Virus record (IMG/VR): IMGVR_UViG_3300025430_000092
Span: 1-27,741 of that record
From: a virus
Reading direction: 5' to 3' (one strand)
Length of the DNA stretch: 27,741 nucleotides
This document shows, one piece after another, positions 5,858 through 13,009 of the stretch; position 1 is the first letter of the stretch, and each line of letters starts with the position of its first letter. Below the pieces are notes generated by a model. That model had not been told where the DNA came from and searched no databases. It saw nothing but the letters and a program-made list of their open reading frames with translations. The position numbers were made by a program, and so were the translations under genes.

Positions 5858-8481
5858 TTAGTTGGTTTCTCCTTGGGTTGTGGGGTAGGCTGATTAGCTT
5901 GCATCTCTTGTTCGTGCATACGCTGGACGTCGCTCTCATAGCCAGAGTGGTCCAGTCCTTTTTTGTGTTTGTACAAGTCCGCCGCACGATCTTTACGTTT
6001 TTCTTGGAATTGCCCAGCCTTGTTGAGCGCGTCAATTTGAATACGCTTATTGTCAGTATGGAGCATTCCTGCCTTGTGCATTGCGTCAACTTGGATGCGT
6101 TTATCGTCCATGTGCAGACGACCCGCTTTCTCCATTGCGTTAACTTGTATTTTCTGCCCTTCCATGTCTTGACGTGCTTTAAACTCCTCGGCTTTAAGCT
6201 GCGTGTTGGCCTGCGCCTGAGCTGCTTTAGCCTGTACTTCTTGCGCTTTAATGTCAACTTCTTTTTGACGAATCTGCAATTCTTGCTGTTGTAACTGAAA
6301 CATCGGATCTTGTTGTTGCTGTTGAGCCTGCTGTTGTTGAGCCTGCTGTTGATGTTGTTGAAGAACCGCTTGAGCTGCTTGCGCCATGGCTTGTGACATC
6401 TGATACTCGACCTGTGGAGAAATCTTGTGGTCTTCGTCATTTGGAGGAATCGCCATGCCCATTTGCGCTTCAATACGTTTCTTGTACTCTAAACCAACGT
6501 GTTCAGCAATGTGCGCCGTCATCGCGCCTTGAATCTTAGGTGCATTGGGATTCTGACCTATCAACTGCATAATCAGTGGATCCTGCATAGCAGCCATGTG
6601 CACTTTAATATGTGACTCGTGATCTTGATACTCAAACGCTTTAACCGGCTCCATCTTAAGTATGGAGATGTTCTCAGATACTGGATTGCTTGGCTTAATG
6701 TCGTCTGGTAAAGGTACGAGTTTGTCCGCACCCTTGATGCCCATTACTTCAAGCATGCGTCTGTGCAACTCTGGCAAATCGTAAATATCAGGCGCCATCT
6801 GTGCCATTTGAATCACAGCTTGGTACTGAACAACACGTTGCGACATAGTCGCTGCATTGGGGTCGCTGACAGGGATAATGTCTACGTTGTCGTAATCATC
6901 TTGTTTAGCTGTTTTAGACCCGTACTCAGGCTCATACTCGTAGTTAACAGGTGTGTCTTCTTTAATTAGCGCGGCAAGAAGTTTTAATTCTTGTTTGAAT
7001 GTGTAGTGCATGCGGGCTTGAACAGCCGACATAACTTTAAGTTGTCTTTCTAACAAAGCGAGCGTTGTGCCAACAGGTGCTTGGCTGGACATGTCGCTAA
7101 TTTGCATATCTGCAGTAGCGGCAAATCTACGCCCCTCTTCGACAATTTTGTCTAATAATCCGGCTAAAACTGCACTAGGCTCCTTATATGGGAGCGGTAA
7201 AATGTTATCTCTTAGCGGACCCGACGCAATATCAACGTCGCGGAATTCTCCTGGTGCAATGGGCGTGTCATCACCTTTAATGCGAAGGCCACGCGATTTA
7301 AGTCCTCCGGGGAGGTTAGATAAAGTTCCTGCGTCGACCAGTTGACGCATAATCGAGGTGGCGGATTTTGCGAAGCCACCGATAAGATGGAAGAGTCCGA
7401 AGCCATAGGCTCCAAATCCTGGGATGTATTGGTAGTGGACAAAGTGTTGTCGCTTAAGTCTGTTTTCATCATCTTCCTTCCAGTTGCGGCGTACGGACAG
7501 TACGTTATTACTACCTTTGATTAAGGTTACCACATATGGAAGTGCAATGCCAGTTTCTTCACCTTTGTCGTTTACATCTTCATAGCCTTTTAAATCTAAG
7601 TCAGCGTGAACTTCATAAATAACATAACGATCATCGTTTAAATCGTTGAATCCAGTTTCTTGATCTTTGGCTTTTTGAATCTCATCTCTTAACTGCGTAG
7701 CGTCAGGTAATTCAAAATCTAGGTAAAAACCCGCCTTTTGCAATTTTAAAATTTCATTCTTAGTCTTGCGCATCACGTGCGTCATGCGGTAGCAAGTGTC
7801 CATATCGGTCGTACCGTAAGGCAAAATCATATCTTCCGCAGGTACAAACATAGATGTTTGGCGCCCTAAAGTGATGTCATCATACACTTTTTTGAACGCT
7901 GAACCGGTTGCTGGAAGGGACCACAACATGCGCTCATGTTCGGGTCTAAACTCCACCATCACCTCAGTCAACTCGTAGTTCATGTCATCCTCAACCCGGA
8001 TGGCAGATTCTTTCTTGGCTGGCGTTTCTTTACCTAATATCTTAGTGCGAACGGGGCCTTGGGCGGGAAACATCTCGGTGATCGTTTCACTTTGGAATCG
8101 CACTACGGCTTCAGTAATCATTGGGTGGAAGACACCTGATGCTCCGTTCCAAGGCTCCGTTCTCTCTTCGTATTGGAGTCCCAAAAGCTTGAGCCCCATT
8201 ACATATGCTTTCTCCCATTCTTTGCGGGAATTTTTATCATTCTCAATATCGTTTGCCAAATCGTTGGCTAAAGATCCCATGACAGACTCTGGAATTTCTT
8301 CTGCTAAATTTTTATAGAAATCATTGCCTTCGCCGTCTGGCTTGATCTCCATCTCCAAGTCCCCTGCATGAATCTTGACCGCCTCTGGATCAACAACTTC
8401 AATCTCAATTGGTTCGTCAACATGACTTGGATCTGTGCCCTGCATGTCAGAGTAAAGTGATTTGTCTATATTAGTAGCCAT
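5854..8481 (-). CDS. Portal protein with Gln-rich repetitive C-terminal tail
   Basis: The 875-aa protein lies directly after the large terminase (8-base gap) and before the scaffold cluster, the standard portal position. The core (about 1-690) includes ERTEPWNGASGVFHPMI, RMLWSLPATGSAFKKVY, FVPAEDMILPYGTTD and HYQYIPGFGAYGFGLFHLIG, all characteristic of portal proteins of aquatic podovirus-like phages. It forms the dodecameric ring at the packaging vertex. From about 690 the protein becomes an extended helical tail with a poly-Gln segment (around residue 700-720) and three 18-residue repeats. AAGGAC precedes the ATG. The size is larger than the usual 500-750 because of the tail. Confidence 0.88.
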   Translation of the reverse strand: MATNIDKSLYSDMQGTDPSHVDEPIEIEVVDPEAVKIHAGDLEMEIKPDGEGNDFYKNLAEEIPESVMGSLANDLANDIENDKNSRKEWEKAYVMGLKLLGLQYEERTEPWNGASGVFHPMITEAVVRFQSETITEMFPAQGPVRTKILGKETPAKKESAIRVEDDMNYELTEVMVEFRPEHERMLWSLPATGSAFKKVYDDITLGRQTSMFVPAEDMILPYGTTDMDTCYRMTHVMRKTKNEILKLQKAGFYLDFELPDATQLRDEIQKAKDQETGFNDLNDDRYVIYEVHADLDLKGYEDVNDKGEETGIALPYVVTLIKGSNNVLSVRRNWKEDDENRLKRQHFVHYQYIPGFGAYGFGLFHLIGGFAKSATSIMRQLVDAGTLSNLPGGLKSRGLRIKGDDTPIAPGEFRDVDIASGPLRDNILPLPYKEPSAVLAGLLDKIVEEGRRFAATADMQISDMSSQAPVGTTLALLERQLKVMSAVQARMHYTFKQELKLLAALIKEDTPVNYEYEPEYGSKTAKQDDYDNVDIIPVSDPNAATMSQRVVQYQAVIQMAQMAPDIYDLPELHRRMLEVMGIKGADKLVPLPDDIKPSNPVSENISILKMEPVKAFEYQDHESHIKVHMAAMQDPLIMQLIGQNPNAPKIQGAMTAHIAEHVGLEYKKRIEAQMGMAIPPNDEDHKISPQVEYQMSQAMAQAAQAVLQQHQQQAQQQQAQQQQQDPMFQLQQQELQIRQKEVDIKAQEVQAKAAQAQANTQLKAEEFKARQDMEGQKIQVNAMEKAGRLHMDDKRIQVDAMHKAGMLHTDNKRIQIDALNKAGQFQEKRKDRAADLYKHKKGLDHSGYESDVQRMHEQEMQANQPTPQPKEKPTK
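5989..6150 (-). repeat. Three 54-bp tandem repeats in the portal gene
   Basis: Three successive 18-codon units encode IQVNAMEKAGRLHMDDKR, IQVDAMHKAGMLHTDNKR and IQIDALNKAGQFQEKRKD. The first two match at 13 of 18 residues and the third is more diverged. They lie in the helical tail downstream of the poly-Gln stretch and look like an expanded coiled-coil module. Confidence 0.85.
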
Positions 8482-8489
8482 GTTTGTCC

Positions 8490-10031
8490 TTAATAATACG
8501 CGTGTTGTCTACGCTTGAAATGTATGGGGTCGTCGCGTTCGTCCGAGTCAAGTTGAACAAACCCGCCTTGTCTAAATCTCATTAACGCTTGCGTGGTCGT
8601 ATCCACGTAGTCATCGTGTTCACCAACTGGAAATACTGCGATTTCCTCAATGACTTCTCTAGCCCAGCGTGTGTCTGGTGCCCACACGACGCCGGATGCA
8701 AACAAGTCAGACACGGCATTTAACCGCACCATCTTATCGTTGCCTCGGCTTGGATTTGTTTCTTGCACATGGATACCCATGGCTCTGAGTTCCTGTATCA
8801 GCGGTGCTCCAGAAGCTTTTTTCTCCACAATGAACGCGTCAGGTTCCCAATTCTTGTAGTGTTTAAGTGCAGCTTGTTTGAGATCCGGAAACGCCATTCT
8901 ATCCTTGAACGCATCTAATAGTATGATATGCGGGCGCATCTTTTCATACTCGTTAAAGAACACGCCCCATGTTGTGCATGCTGAATAGTCAGAACTATTC
9001 TTGGTTTCATACGCCGTATCCCAGGACTGGATCACGTATTCACACTGCGGAGGGTCTTCTTTATCCCAAATCTTCCACGATTTTCTGGGCACAATCGCTG
9101 ATGTGTCCGTCGTGGGTTGCTGCATGTACTGCGCATTCCAAAACTTGGGATCAATCGACGCTTTTGTTGTTTTTAAAACATCTAACTTCCACTGTTCAGG
9201 CCAAAGTGACTTCTCCTCTGGCGTATTCTCATTTAATATAGCAGGCAGCTCTACCAACTCCCAGGGCAGTGAGTCAGGATTCTTGATCTGGTAGTCCAAC
9301 AGTCGTCCCGTCAGGTCAAGCAGCGACCAACGCGTCATAATCACAATGATCGCGCCCCCCGGCATCAAACGTTGAAGCGGTCCTGTCTGGAACCACGACC
9401 ATGCGGTATCAAAAGCCAGTCTTGAATTTGCTTTAACGTCTTGCTCGGAATGGGGATCATCAATAACAAACAAATCAGCACCGCGACCGGCAAGAGCGCC
9501 ACCAACACCAGCAGCATAATACTGTCCGCCAACAGAAGTAGACCACTTACCAGCGGCTTTTTGGTCGTCAGCCACATTTGTGGCGGGGAAAATCTCATGG
9601 TACTCCTCCGATTCAATCAAGTTACGTACCCGGCGCCCGAAATCCTCAGACAAACCCGCCGTGTGAGTGCCCATGATAATTTTTTTGTCAGGGAATTTAC
9701 CTAAAAAGTAGGCGGGGAACAGATAAGAACTGAACTCAGACTTGCCCATACGTGGGGCAATGTTGATAATGACGCGCCGTTTCTTACCTTCAATCACATC
9801 TGTAAAGATCTTTGCCAGTTTCTTGTGGTGCGGTCCAATCTTGAACCCCGGATACACCGCAGATGCAAAACCAAGCATAGATTTCTCAGCAGATACCAGT
9901 CTTGCCCGGCGCTCTCGTACTTCTAAATCTTCAAATAGCTCCATTTTGTCCTGCAAGGACATCTTGGGCAGTGCTTTCATCAGCGCCTGCAGCTCGATTT
10001 TACTGAGCGTTGTCAGGTTCTGTAAGTTCAT
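8490..10031 (-). CDS. terL: Terminase large subunit (TerL)
   Basis: The 513-aa packaging motor carries both domains of phage TerL. ATPase part: Walker A variant IAPRMGKSE (91-99), Walker B LFVIDDP (187-193) and the coupling motif TRW (233-235). Nuclease part, RNase H fold: Asp338 in VIQSWDTAYETKNSSDYS, Glu403 in AFIVEKKASGAPLIQEL, and the acidic HDDYVDT near 472-478. It hydrolyses ATP to translocate DNA into the prohead through the portal and cuts concatemers. The first ATG overlaps the small-subunit gene by 32 bases without a clear RBS. A second ATG at 9980, with AGG six bases upstream, would give a 496-aa protein and may be the real start. Confidence 0.95.
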   Translation of the reverse strand: MNLQNLTTLSKIELQALMKALPKMSLQDKMELFEDLEVRERRARLVSAEKSMLGFASAVYPGFKIGPHHKKLAKIFTDVIEGKKRRVIINIAPRMGKSEFSSYLFPAYFLGKFPDKKIIMGTHTAGLSEDFGRRVRNLIESEEYHEIFPATNVADDQKAAGKWSTSVGGQYYAAGVGGALAGRGADLFVIDDPHSEQDVKANSRLAFDTAWSWFQTGPLQRLMPGGAIIVIMTRWSLLDLTGRLLDYQIKNPDSLPWELVELPAILNENTPEEKSLWPEQWKLDVLKTTKASIDPKFWNAQYMQQPTTDTSAIVPRKSWKIWDKEDPPQCEYVIQSWDTAYETKNSSDYSACTTWGVFFNEYEKMRPHIILLDAFKDRMAFPDLKQAALKHYKNWEPDAFIVEKKASGAPLIQELRAMGIHVQETNPSRGNDKMVRLNAVSDLFASGVVWAPDTRWAREVIEEIAVFPVGEHDDYVDTTTQALMRFRQGGFVQLDSDERDDPIHFKRRQHAYY

Positions 10032-10620
10032 ACTTGGCGCTGGTTGTTTCTACGATTAAAGTATCCGGTGCTTGTTCAATATCAACAACATCAACCACCC
10101 CCATGAAGCGATTGAGCTTTTCTTTGATACGCATTTCGAGTTCAGCGTCGGATAATTCGTCCTTTTTGATCTCGATTTTTTCTGTAAACAAACCAACTTC
10201 AGTAACTTTTCCCAGCAAAGTGAGTGCTTTTAGTCTAATATTTGCGTTAGAATTCTTGGTTTCTTCGACGATTTTGGCAACGGTATAACCCCGTAATTGC
10301 TTAGCTTGTTCAATAAACTCCCAATCATAAGCGGTCAACATACCAGTTAAATGGCGTACGGCTTCGGGAGTCTTAATAGAAACAAGTGCTTCTTTGGAAG
10401 CGTGTTCGTCGGTAGTTGTAATTAATTTTTGAAATGTTTTTCTGGCAGACGCGGTTTCGTGGGCCTCATCTATTTCGTCGTCCAGTGTAGCGCCAAGTTC
10501 AGCTAACCAGTCTATTGTTTTTACTTGGGCGTCGAGCACCTGCTGGGCTGACACAGCGTCCAGCTCAGTAAACCCCGACTTGGTGATGTCGGGCTCAAAT
10601 TGCACCAAATCTTCAAACAT
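10000..10620 (-). CDS. terS: Probable terminase small subunit (TerS)
   Basis: The 206-aa protein is encoded immediately upstream of TerL and overlaps it. Its central part is helical (TPEAVRHLTGMLTAYDWEFI, then QAKQLRGYTVAKIVEETKNS, then a repeat-like RLKALTLLGKVTEVGLF), followed by a charged helix and an acidic tail. This architecture recurs in the first gene of the packaging operon in aquatic podovirus-like phages and is taken to be the DNA-recognition subunit. Classical N-terminal helix-turn-helix residues are not obvious, so the name rests on position and overall resemblance. TTAGGA lies eight bases before the ATG. Confidence 0.65.
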   Translation of the reverse strand: MFEDLVQFEPDITKSGFTELDAVSAQQVLDAQVKTIDWLAELGATLDDEIDEAHETASARKTFQKLITTTDEHASKEALVSIKTPEAVRHLTGMLTAYDWEFIEQAKQLRGYTVAKIVEETKNSNANIRLKALTLLGKVTEVGLFTEKIEIKKDELSDAELEMRIKEKLNRFMGVVDVVDIEQAPDTLIVETTSAKYELTEPDNAQ

Positions 10621-10651
10621 TTGCGAAGTCCTAAAAACTTTCGATGTGCCG

Positions 10652-10681
10652 AGTATATAATACTTTTGAGTAATCGCGCAA
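10652..10681 (-). promoter_or_regulatory. Candidate late promoter for the packaging/virion operon
   Basis: On the minus strand, TTGCGC (10681-10676) lies 18 bases before TATACT (10657-10652), followed after about 30 bases by the small-terminase start. The -10 matches at 5 of 6 positions and the -35 only at 3. The overlapping plus-strand hexamer TATAAT (10656-10661) makes the -10 region symmetrical. Late phage promoters often need a phage factor, which would fit the poor -35. Confidence 0.35.
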
Positions 10682-10715
10682 GCGTTTGCTTCTCCTTGAT
10701 CTTCGGATCACTTTT

Positions 10716-10742
10716 ACCCCAGCTAGTCTGGGGTATTTTTTT
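10716..10742 (+). terminator. Terminator-like hairpin in the divergent region
   Basis: Stem ACCCCAG / CTGGGGT with a CTAGT loop is followed by A and seven T residues, a textbook intrinsic terminator for plus-strand transcription. A UUCG hairpin sits five bases upstream. No gene ends here on the plus strand, so it terminates a short leader or small RNA, or stops stray plus-strand transcription. Its arm is shared with the later hairpins at 11445, 12621, 13868 and 14573. Confidence 0.7.
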
Positions 10743-11093
10743 GGAATTTTTTAAAAAATTTTTGGGTTAGGTACTTAAGTATTACAGAATATTGATTTGC
10801 GCCTCACAAACAGTGTTGTCGCGGAGGGTGGCATGGTCACCATGAAAGGGGCTCTGGGGGTACGGTGGGGTTGACGGATACGGCAAAATACGCCGAAAAC
10901 GCCGTTTTCTGGGGTAAAACGTACCTCAAAGCCCTAGCAAAGCCCTTGATATAGATTACACCAAGGATAGAAAAAACCCTTTAAAATCAACGACTTAGCT
11001 CATGTCAAGGGTATTTGGTAGCACGTTGGGATACAATAGAGTCATCGGTTTAAGGAGTCATTCAGTCTCTACCGATTCATTTGGAGGTCAACT

Positions 11094-11453
11094 ATGACTA
11101 AAGCAACTACATCTATCTCTACTATCTTTGATCGTGCATTTGATAATCAAGCCGAGCTGTTCGCCCTACTCGGCGAGCATGGTATTACCACTAAGGAGGA
11201 AGCAAAGCCCCATGCTATCAAGTGGGCGGAGGGTCGTTTCAACGTACAAGCCCATGAGGGACAACGCGGAGGGATGACATTCGAGAAGGACACGCCCGCC
11301 TATAACGCTGTGAAATACGTCCTTCGTGTAATCTTTGAGCAACCCAAGACTGGCGGTGTTCGTGCCAAGACCGATGAGGTTGCGTTGTTACTCAAGAAAT
11401 TCAATGCGTTGAGTGCATCTGAGCAACGCCGTTTCTTGAAAGCACTGGGGTGA
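11094..11453 (+). CDS. First plus-strand gene, unknown 119-aa protein
   Basis: This is the first gene transcribed rightward from the divergent region, hence probably early. TTTGGAGGTC lies before the ATG. The 119-aa product has Thr/Ser residues at its N-terminus, then alternating helices (TTKEEAKPHAIKWAEGRF, YNAVKYVLRVIFEQ, VALLLKKFNALSASEQRRFL) and a basic, Gly-containing middle (AHEGQRGGMTFEKDTPA). It looks like a small soluble, possibly nucleic-acid-binding protein but has no motif I recognise. Its last codons (CTG GGG TGA) form the left arm of the following hairpin. Confidence 0.7.
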   Translation: MTKATTSISTIFDRAFDNQAELFALLGEHGITTKEEAKPHAIKWAEGRFNVQAHEGQRGGMTFEKDTPAYNAVKYVLRVIFEQPKTGGVRAKTDEVALLLKKFNALSASEQRRFLKALG

Positions 11454-11471
11454 AAATTAACCCGAGTTTTT
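11445..11471 (+). terminator. Hairpin overlapping the stop codon of the first early gene
   Basis: CTGGGGT and ACCCGAG pair with one mismatch around an 8-nt loop, followed by TTTTTC. The left arm includes the stop codon of the 119-aa gene. A second hairpin follows at 11479-11503 (GCGCAAGG / CTTTGCGC, 9-nt loop) and ends in TGTTCCTTTTATTG. About 34 bases then remain before the next ATG, with no promoter-like pair in them. Confidence 0.6.
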
Positions 11472-11536
11472 CCCGAGGGCGCAAGGGCGAGGTGTCTTTG
11501 CGCTGTTCCTTTTATTGTCAACCAGGAGAATCAACC

Positions 11537-11794
11537 ATGAACAATCTAAAAATCAACCTAGAACATACTGACACATACGGCGGTGAAGCGAACTATTCTT
11601 GGGTACGCCGAGAATCCCGAGTGCTCCCTGCAACTAAGGACGGAAAGCCGAGATCTGATCGGTCTATCGTTCAGATAGCTAAAAAGTGGGCGAACCTCAC
11701 GGGCGTAACGTGCCGAGTCGATGTGTACGGTGACATGCTCGCAATCTATCCACGTGGTATTGCCCACGTTGTATTCGTAACCTTTGGAGAATAA
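11537..11794 (+). CDS. Unknown small protein, 85 aa
   Basis: The start at 11537 is chosen over upstream codons because AGGAG lies seven bases before it and the upstream part of the frame is hairpin sequence. The 85-aa product starts MNNLKINLEHTDTYGGEAN and ends with beta-strand-like CRVDVYGDMLAIYPRGIAHV. A GGEANYSWVRRE patch (residues 15-26) recalls a widespread uncharacterised phage protein type beginning with ...YGGEANY.W. The next gene begins 2 bases after its stop. The function is unknown. Confidence 0.75.
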   Translation: MNNLKINLEHTDTYGGEANYSWVRRESRVLPATKDGKPRSDRSIVQIAKKWANLTGVTCRVDVYGDMLAIYPRGIAHVVFVTFGE

Positions 11795-11796
11795 CC

Positions 11797-12027
11797 ATGA
11801 AAGCAACCGTCAAACGCTTCAATCGAGGCGAGTATTTCGTCATCTTTAAAACACCATCACACCCCATTGGAGCCGTAGGTTTTAAACTGTACGGCTTTGA
11901 CAAACATTGGGTGTTGTTCAACCACTTAAACACCGAAATTAATTGTTGGACATCCAAGAAAAGCATGGTCGAATACTTAGAGAGTAAGACCGAGACCCAG
12001 TTACTAGAACTTAGCATTGCGAGATAA
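11797..12027 (+). CDS. Unknown small protein, 76 aa
   Basis: The 76-aa soluble product (MKATVKRFNRGEYFVIFKTP...) has a beta-rich first half and a helical C-terminus (SMVEYLESKTETQLLELSIA). TTTGGAGAATAACC provides the RBS inside the end of the previous gene. No family is recognised. It belongs to a string of tightly spaced small early genes. Confidence 0.7.
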   Translation: MKATVKRFNRGEYFVIFKTPSHPIGAVGFKLYGFDKHWVLFNHLNTEINCWTSKKSMVEYLESKTETQLLELSIAR

Positions 12028-12029
12028 CC

Positions 12030-12107
12030 TTGAAAACTTTCTTTATAACCACCGCCATCTACATTGTGGGCGGGCTAATCTTAATCGCAACTTACTACAA
12101 ACTTTAA
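12030..12107 (+). CDS. Possible 25-aa membrane peptide, TTG start
   Basis: A TTG two bases after the previous stop opens a frame reading MKTFFITTAIYIVGGLILIA and five more residues before TAA. Residues 4-20 are strongly hydrophobic and would span a membrane once. The RBS is weak (GAG six bases upstream), so expression would rely on coupling with the preceding gene. AAGGAG for the next gene begins at its stop codon. Tiny membrane peptides are common in phage early regions; the call rests on hydrophobicity and fit between neighbours only. Confidence 0.45.
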   Translation: MKTFFITTAIYIVGGLILIATYYKL

Positions 12108-12116
12108 GGAGTGAAC

Positions 12117-12260
12117 ATGCTTGAAATTACCCGATACATACCAGAGCTAGATACCACGCTAGTAACCGTTGTGCCTATGCCGAGCGGAGATGTTACCGAA
12201 TATCTACTGCACCGCTACGGTATTGACGCACTTACCTACATCGTAACCAGAACAATCTAA
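12117..12260 (+). CDS. Unknown 47-aa protein
   Basis: AAGGAG followed by TGAAC precedes the ATG. The 47-aa product (MLEITRYIPELDTTLVTVVP...) is beta-like and soluble, ending YIVTRTI. It has no recognisable motif. It sits with 9-10 base gaps between the putative membrane peptide and the next small gene, in the same apparent operon. Confidence 0.6.
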   Translation: MLEITRYIPELDTTLVTVVPMPSGDVTEYLLHRYGIDALTYIVTRTI

Positions 12261-12270
12261 GGAGATCATC

Positions 12271-12438
12271 ATGAGCAAATCATACACAATCAAAGACCGT
12301 ACATGGGCACGCAAAGCCAAAGAGACTATCCGCAACAAAGCCGAGACTCGGCGTGAAATCAGAGAGCGCATACAAGATGAGGACTTCAAGACTATCATGC
12401 GTAACAATGGCGTACTACCAATCAAAGGGAGCAGATAA
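12271..12438 (+). CDS. Unknown 55-aa very basic helical protein
   Basis: GGAGATCATC precedes the ATG. The 55-aa product is rich in Arg and Lys (RTWARKAKETIRNKAETRRE) and helical through about residue 45. Such charge suggests nucleic-acid or ribosome association, but there is no defined domain. Its stop is one base before the next ATG. Confidence 0.6.
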   Translation: MSKSYTIKDRTWARKAKETIRNKAETRREIRERIQDEDFKTIMRNNGVLPIKGSR

Positions 12439-12439
12439 C

Positions 12440-12607
12440 ATGAGTGCACCTGAATGGTTCAGCAAAGCCGTAGCCCTACGGCAACAACAATACCTAGAAA
12501 CTCTCACACCATATGCAAGGGAACAATACCTCAAAGCATGGCGAGAACGTATAGAGGAGACGGCTCGCCGTCAAACACTACGACAAGGGCAAAAGCCCTT
12601 GTTCTGA
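12440..12607 (+). CDS. Unknown 55-aa protein
   Basis: The start at 12440 (MSAPEWFSKAVALRQQQYLE) is preferred over an in-frame upstream ATG because GGGAGC lies in front and the upstream codons overlap the previous gene completely. The 55-aa product is one or two helices with many Gln/Arg (LKAWRERIEETARRQ). It is followed by a perfect 10-bp stem-loop at 12621-12644. No family is recognised. Confidence 0.6.
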   Translation: MSAPEWFSKAVALRQQQYLETLTPYAREQYLKAWRERIEETARRQTLRQGQKPLF

Positions 12608-12620
12608 AGGCACTTCAACG

Positions 12621-12644
12621 ACTGGGGTTACATTTAACCCCAGT
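12621..12644 (+). repeat. Perfect 10-bp stem-loop of the CTGGGGT hairpin family
   Basis: ACTGGGGTTA and TAACCCCAGT pair perfectly around a CATT loop. Unlike its relatives at 11445, 13868 and 14573 it is followed by TCTCCC rather than a U-tract, so it is a weak terminator at best. It may instead act as an mRNA-stabilising or processing hairpin, or as a DNA-level operator dyad. Confidence 0.7.
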
Positions 12645-12689
12645 TCTCCCAAACACGTTGCCAAATAGTCATTGGACAGCTTACCCACC

Positions 12690-12788
12690 ATGCTTATCAT
12701 GCGTAAAAACTACCGTGTCGCTCAGAACCCGCATGAATACTGGCGGTGTCCAGAACTAAACACACTATATAATAATAATAGAGATTAG
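12690..12788 (+). CDS. Possible 32-aa peptide
   Basis: A frame starting MLIMRKNYRVAQNPHEYWRC and ending at TAG in the AT-rich tract looks protein-like in composition, but it lacks a ribosome binding site. It could be the tail of a decayed gene or a chance frame. It is listed because the rest of 12608-13009 is otherwise empty. Confidence 0.25.
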   Translation: MLIMRKNYRVAQNPHEYWRCPELNTLYNNNRD

Positions 12789-13009
12789 ATATATATATAT
12801 ATGGGCGTGCATAAGTGGACACACCCTCGAAAGCTCGGCTTCGGCTACCCCCCCTTCACTTTATTTTTTTCGGGCTTAAAACGAACTTAACTTGGCGCAA
12901 GGCTAGTGTTTACGGGGCATACGACAAGCACAGTAGAATCCCTAGTTGCGACAAGTGTCGGACACAGTTATAATTTCGTGTACTTAACAATTAAATTTAG
13001 GAGCGTATT
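12789..13009. other. Non-coding stretch with AT repeat, hairpins and promoter
   Basis: The stretch opens with an (AT)7 run (12789-12802) that continues an AT-only-like tract from about 12762. It is followed by an imperfect hairpin GGGCGTG / CACACCC (12803-12826), a small hairpin CGAAAGC / GCTTCG, a C7 run and a T7 run. The promoter at 12946-12974 lies near its right end. I see no credible gene. The AT tract next to hairpins could be an unwinding element or merely a leader. Confidence 0.55.
12946..12974 (+). promoter_or_regulatory. Sigma70-type promoter with palindromic operator in the spacer
   Basis: TTGCGA (12946-12951) and a perfect TATAAT (12969-12974) are separated by exactly 17 bases. 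The spacer contains a perfect dyad GTGTCGGACAC (12955-12965), where a repressor would block polymerase. A related half-site GTGGACAC occurs at 12815-12822. Transcription would start near 12981 and read into the TTG-started zinc-finger-like gene. This is the best promoter in the window. Confidence 0.7.

Larger units (their letters stand above)
10621..11093. other. Divergent control region between late and early blocks
   Basis: This 473-bp stretch has no credible coding sequence. It contains, left to right: a palindromic -10-like box AGTATATAATACT (10652-10664); a UUCG hairpin TGATC/GATCA (10697-10710); a terminator-like hairpin (10716-10742); a perfect AT dyad of 16 bp (10745-10760); a GC-rich tract; the palindrome CATGGTCACCATG (10832-10844); and GAAAACGCCGTTTTC (10895-10909). 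Its last part has a TACAAT box at 11032-11037 without a clear -35 and a leader stem ATCGGT/ACCGAT (11044-11049, 11071-11076) before the first plus-strand gene. It is probably the bidirectional switch between early and late expression and possibly an origin. Confidence 0.6.

Noticed and set aside
5793-6473. Long minus-strand frame of 226 aa overlapping the portal end in another frame
   Set aside because: It is a shadow created by the CAG/CAA repeats of the portal tail. Its composition is implausible (Asn/Arg/Lys/Thr runs) and it spans the portal stop and the next gene.
12454-12759. Plus-strand frame of 101 aa across 12454-12759
   Set aside because: It overlaps the 55-aa gene in another frame, passes through the perfect stem-loop and lacks an RBS.
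12801-12890. 29-aa frame starting ATG after the AT repeat
   Set aside because: No RBS is present (AT repeat in front). The frame covers hairpins, C7 and T7 runs and reads as non-coding.
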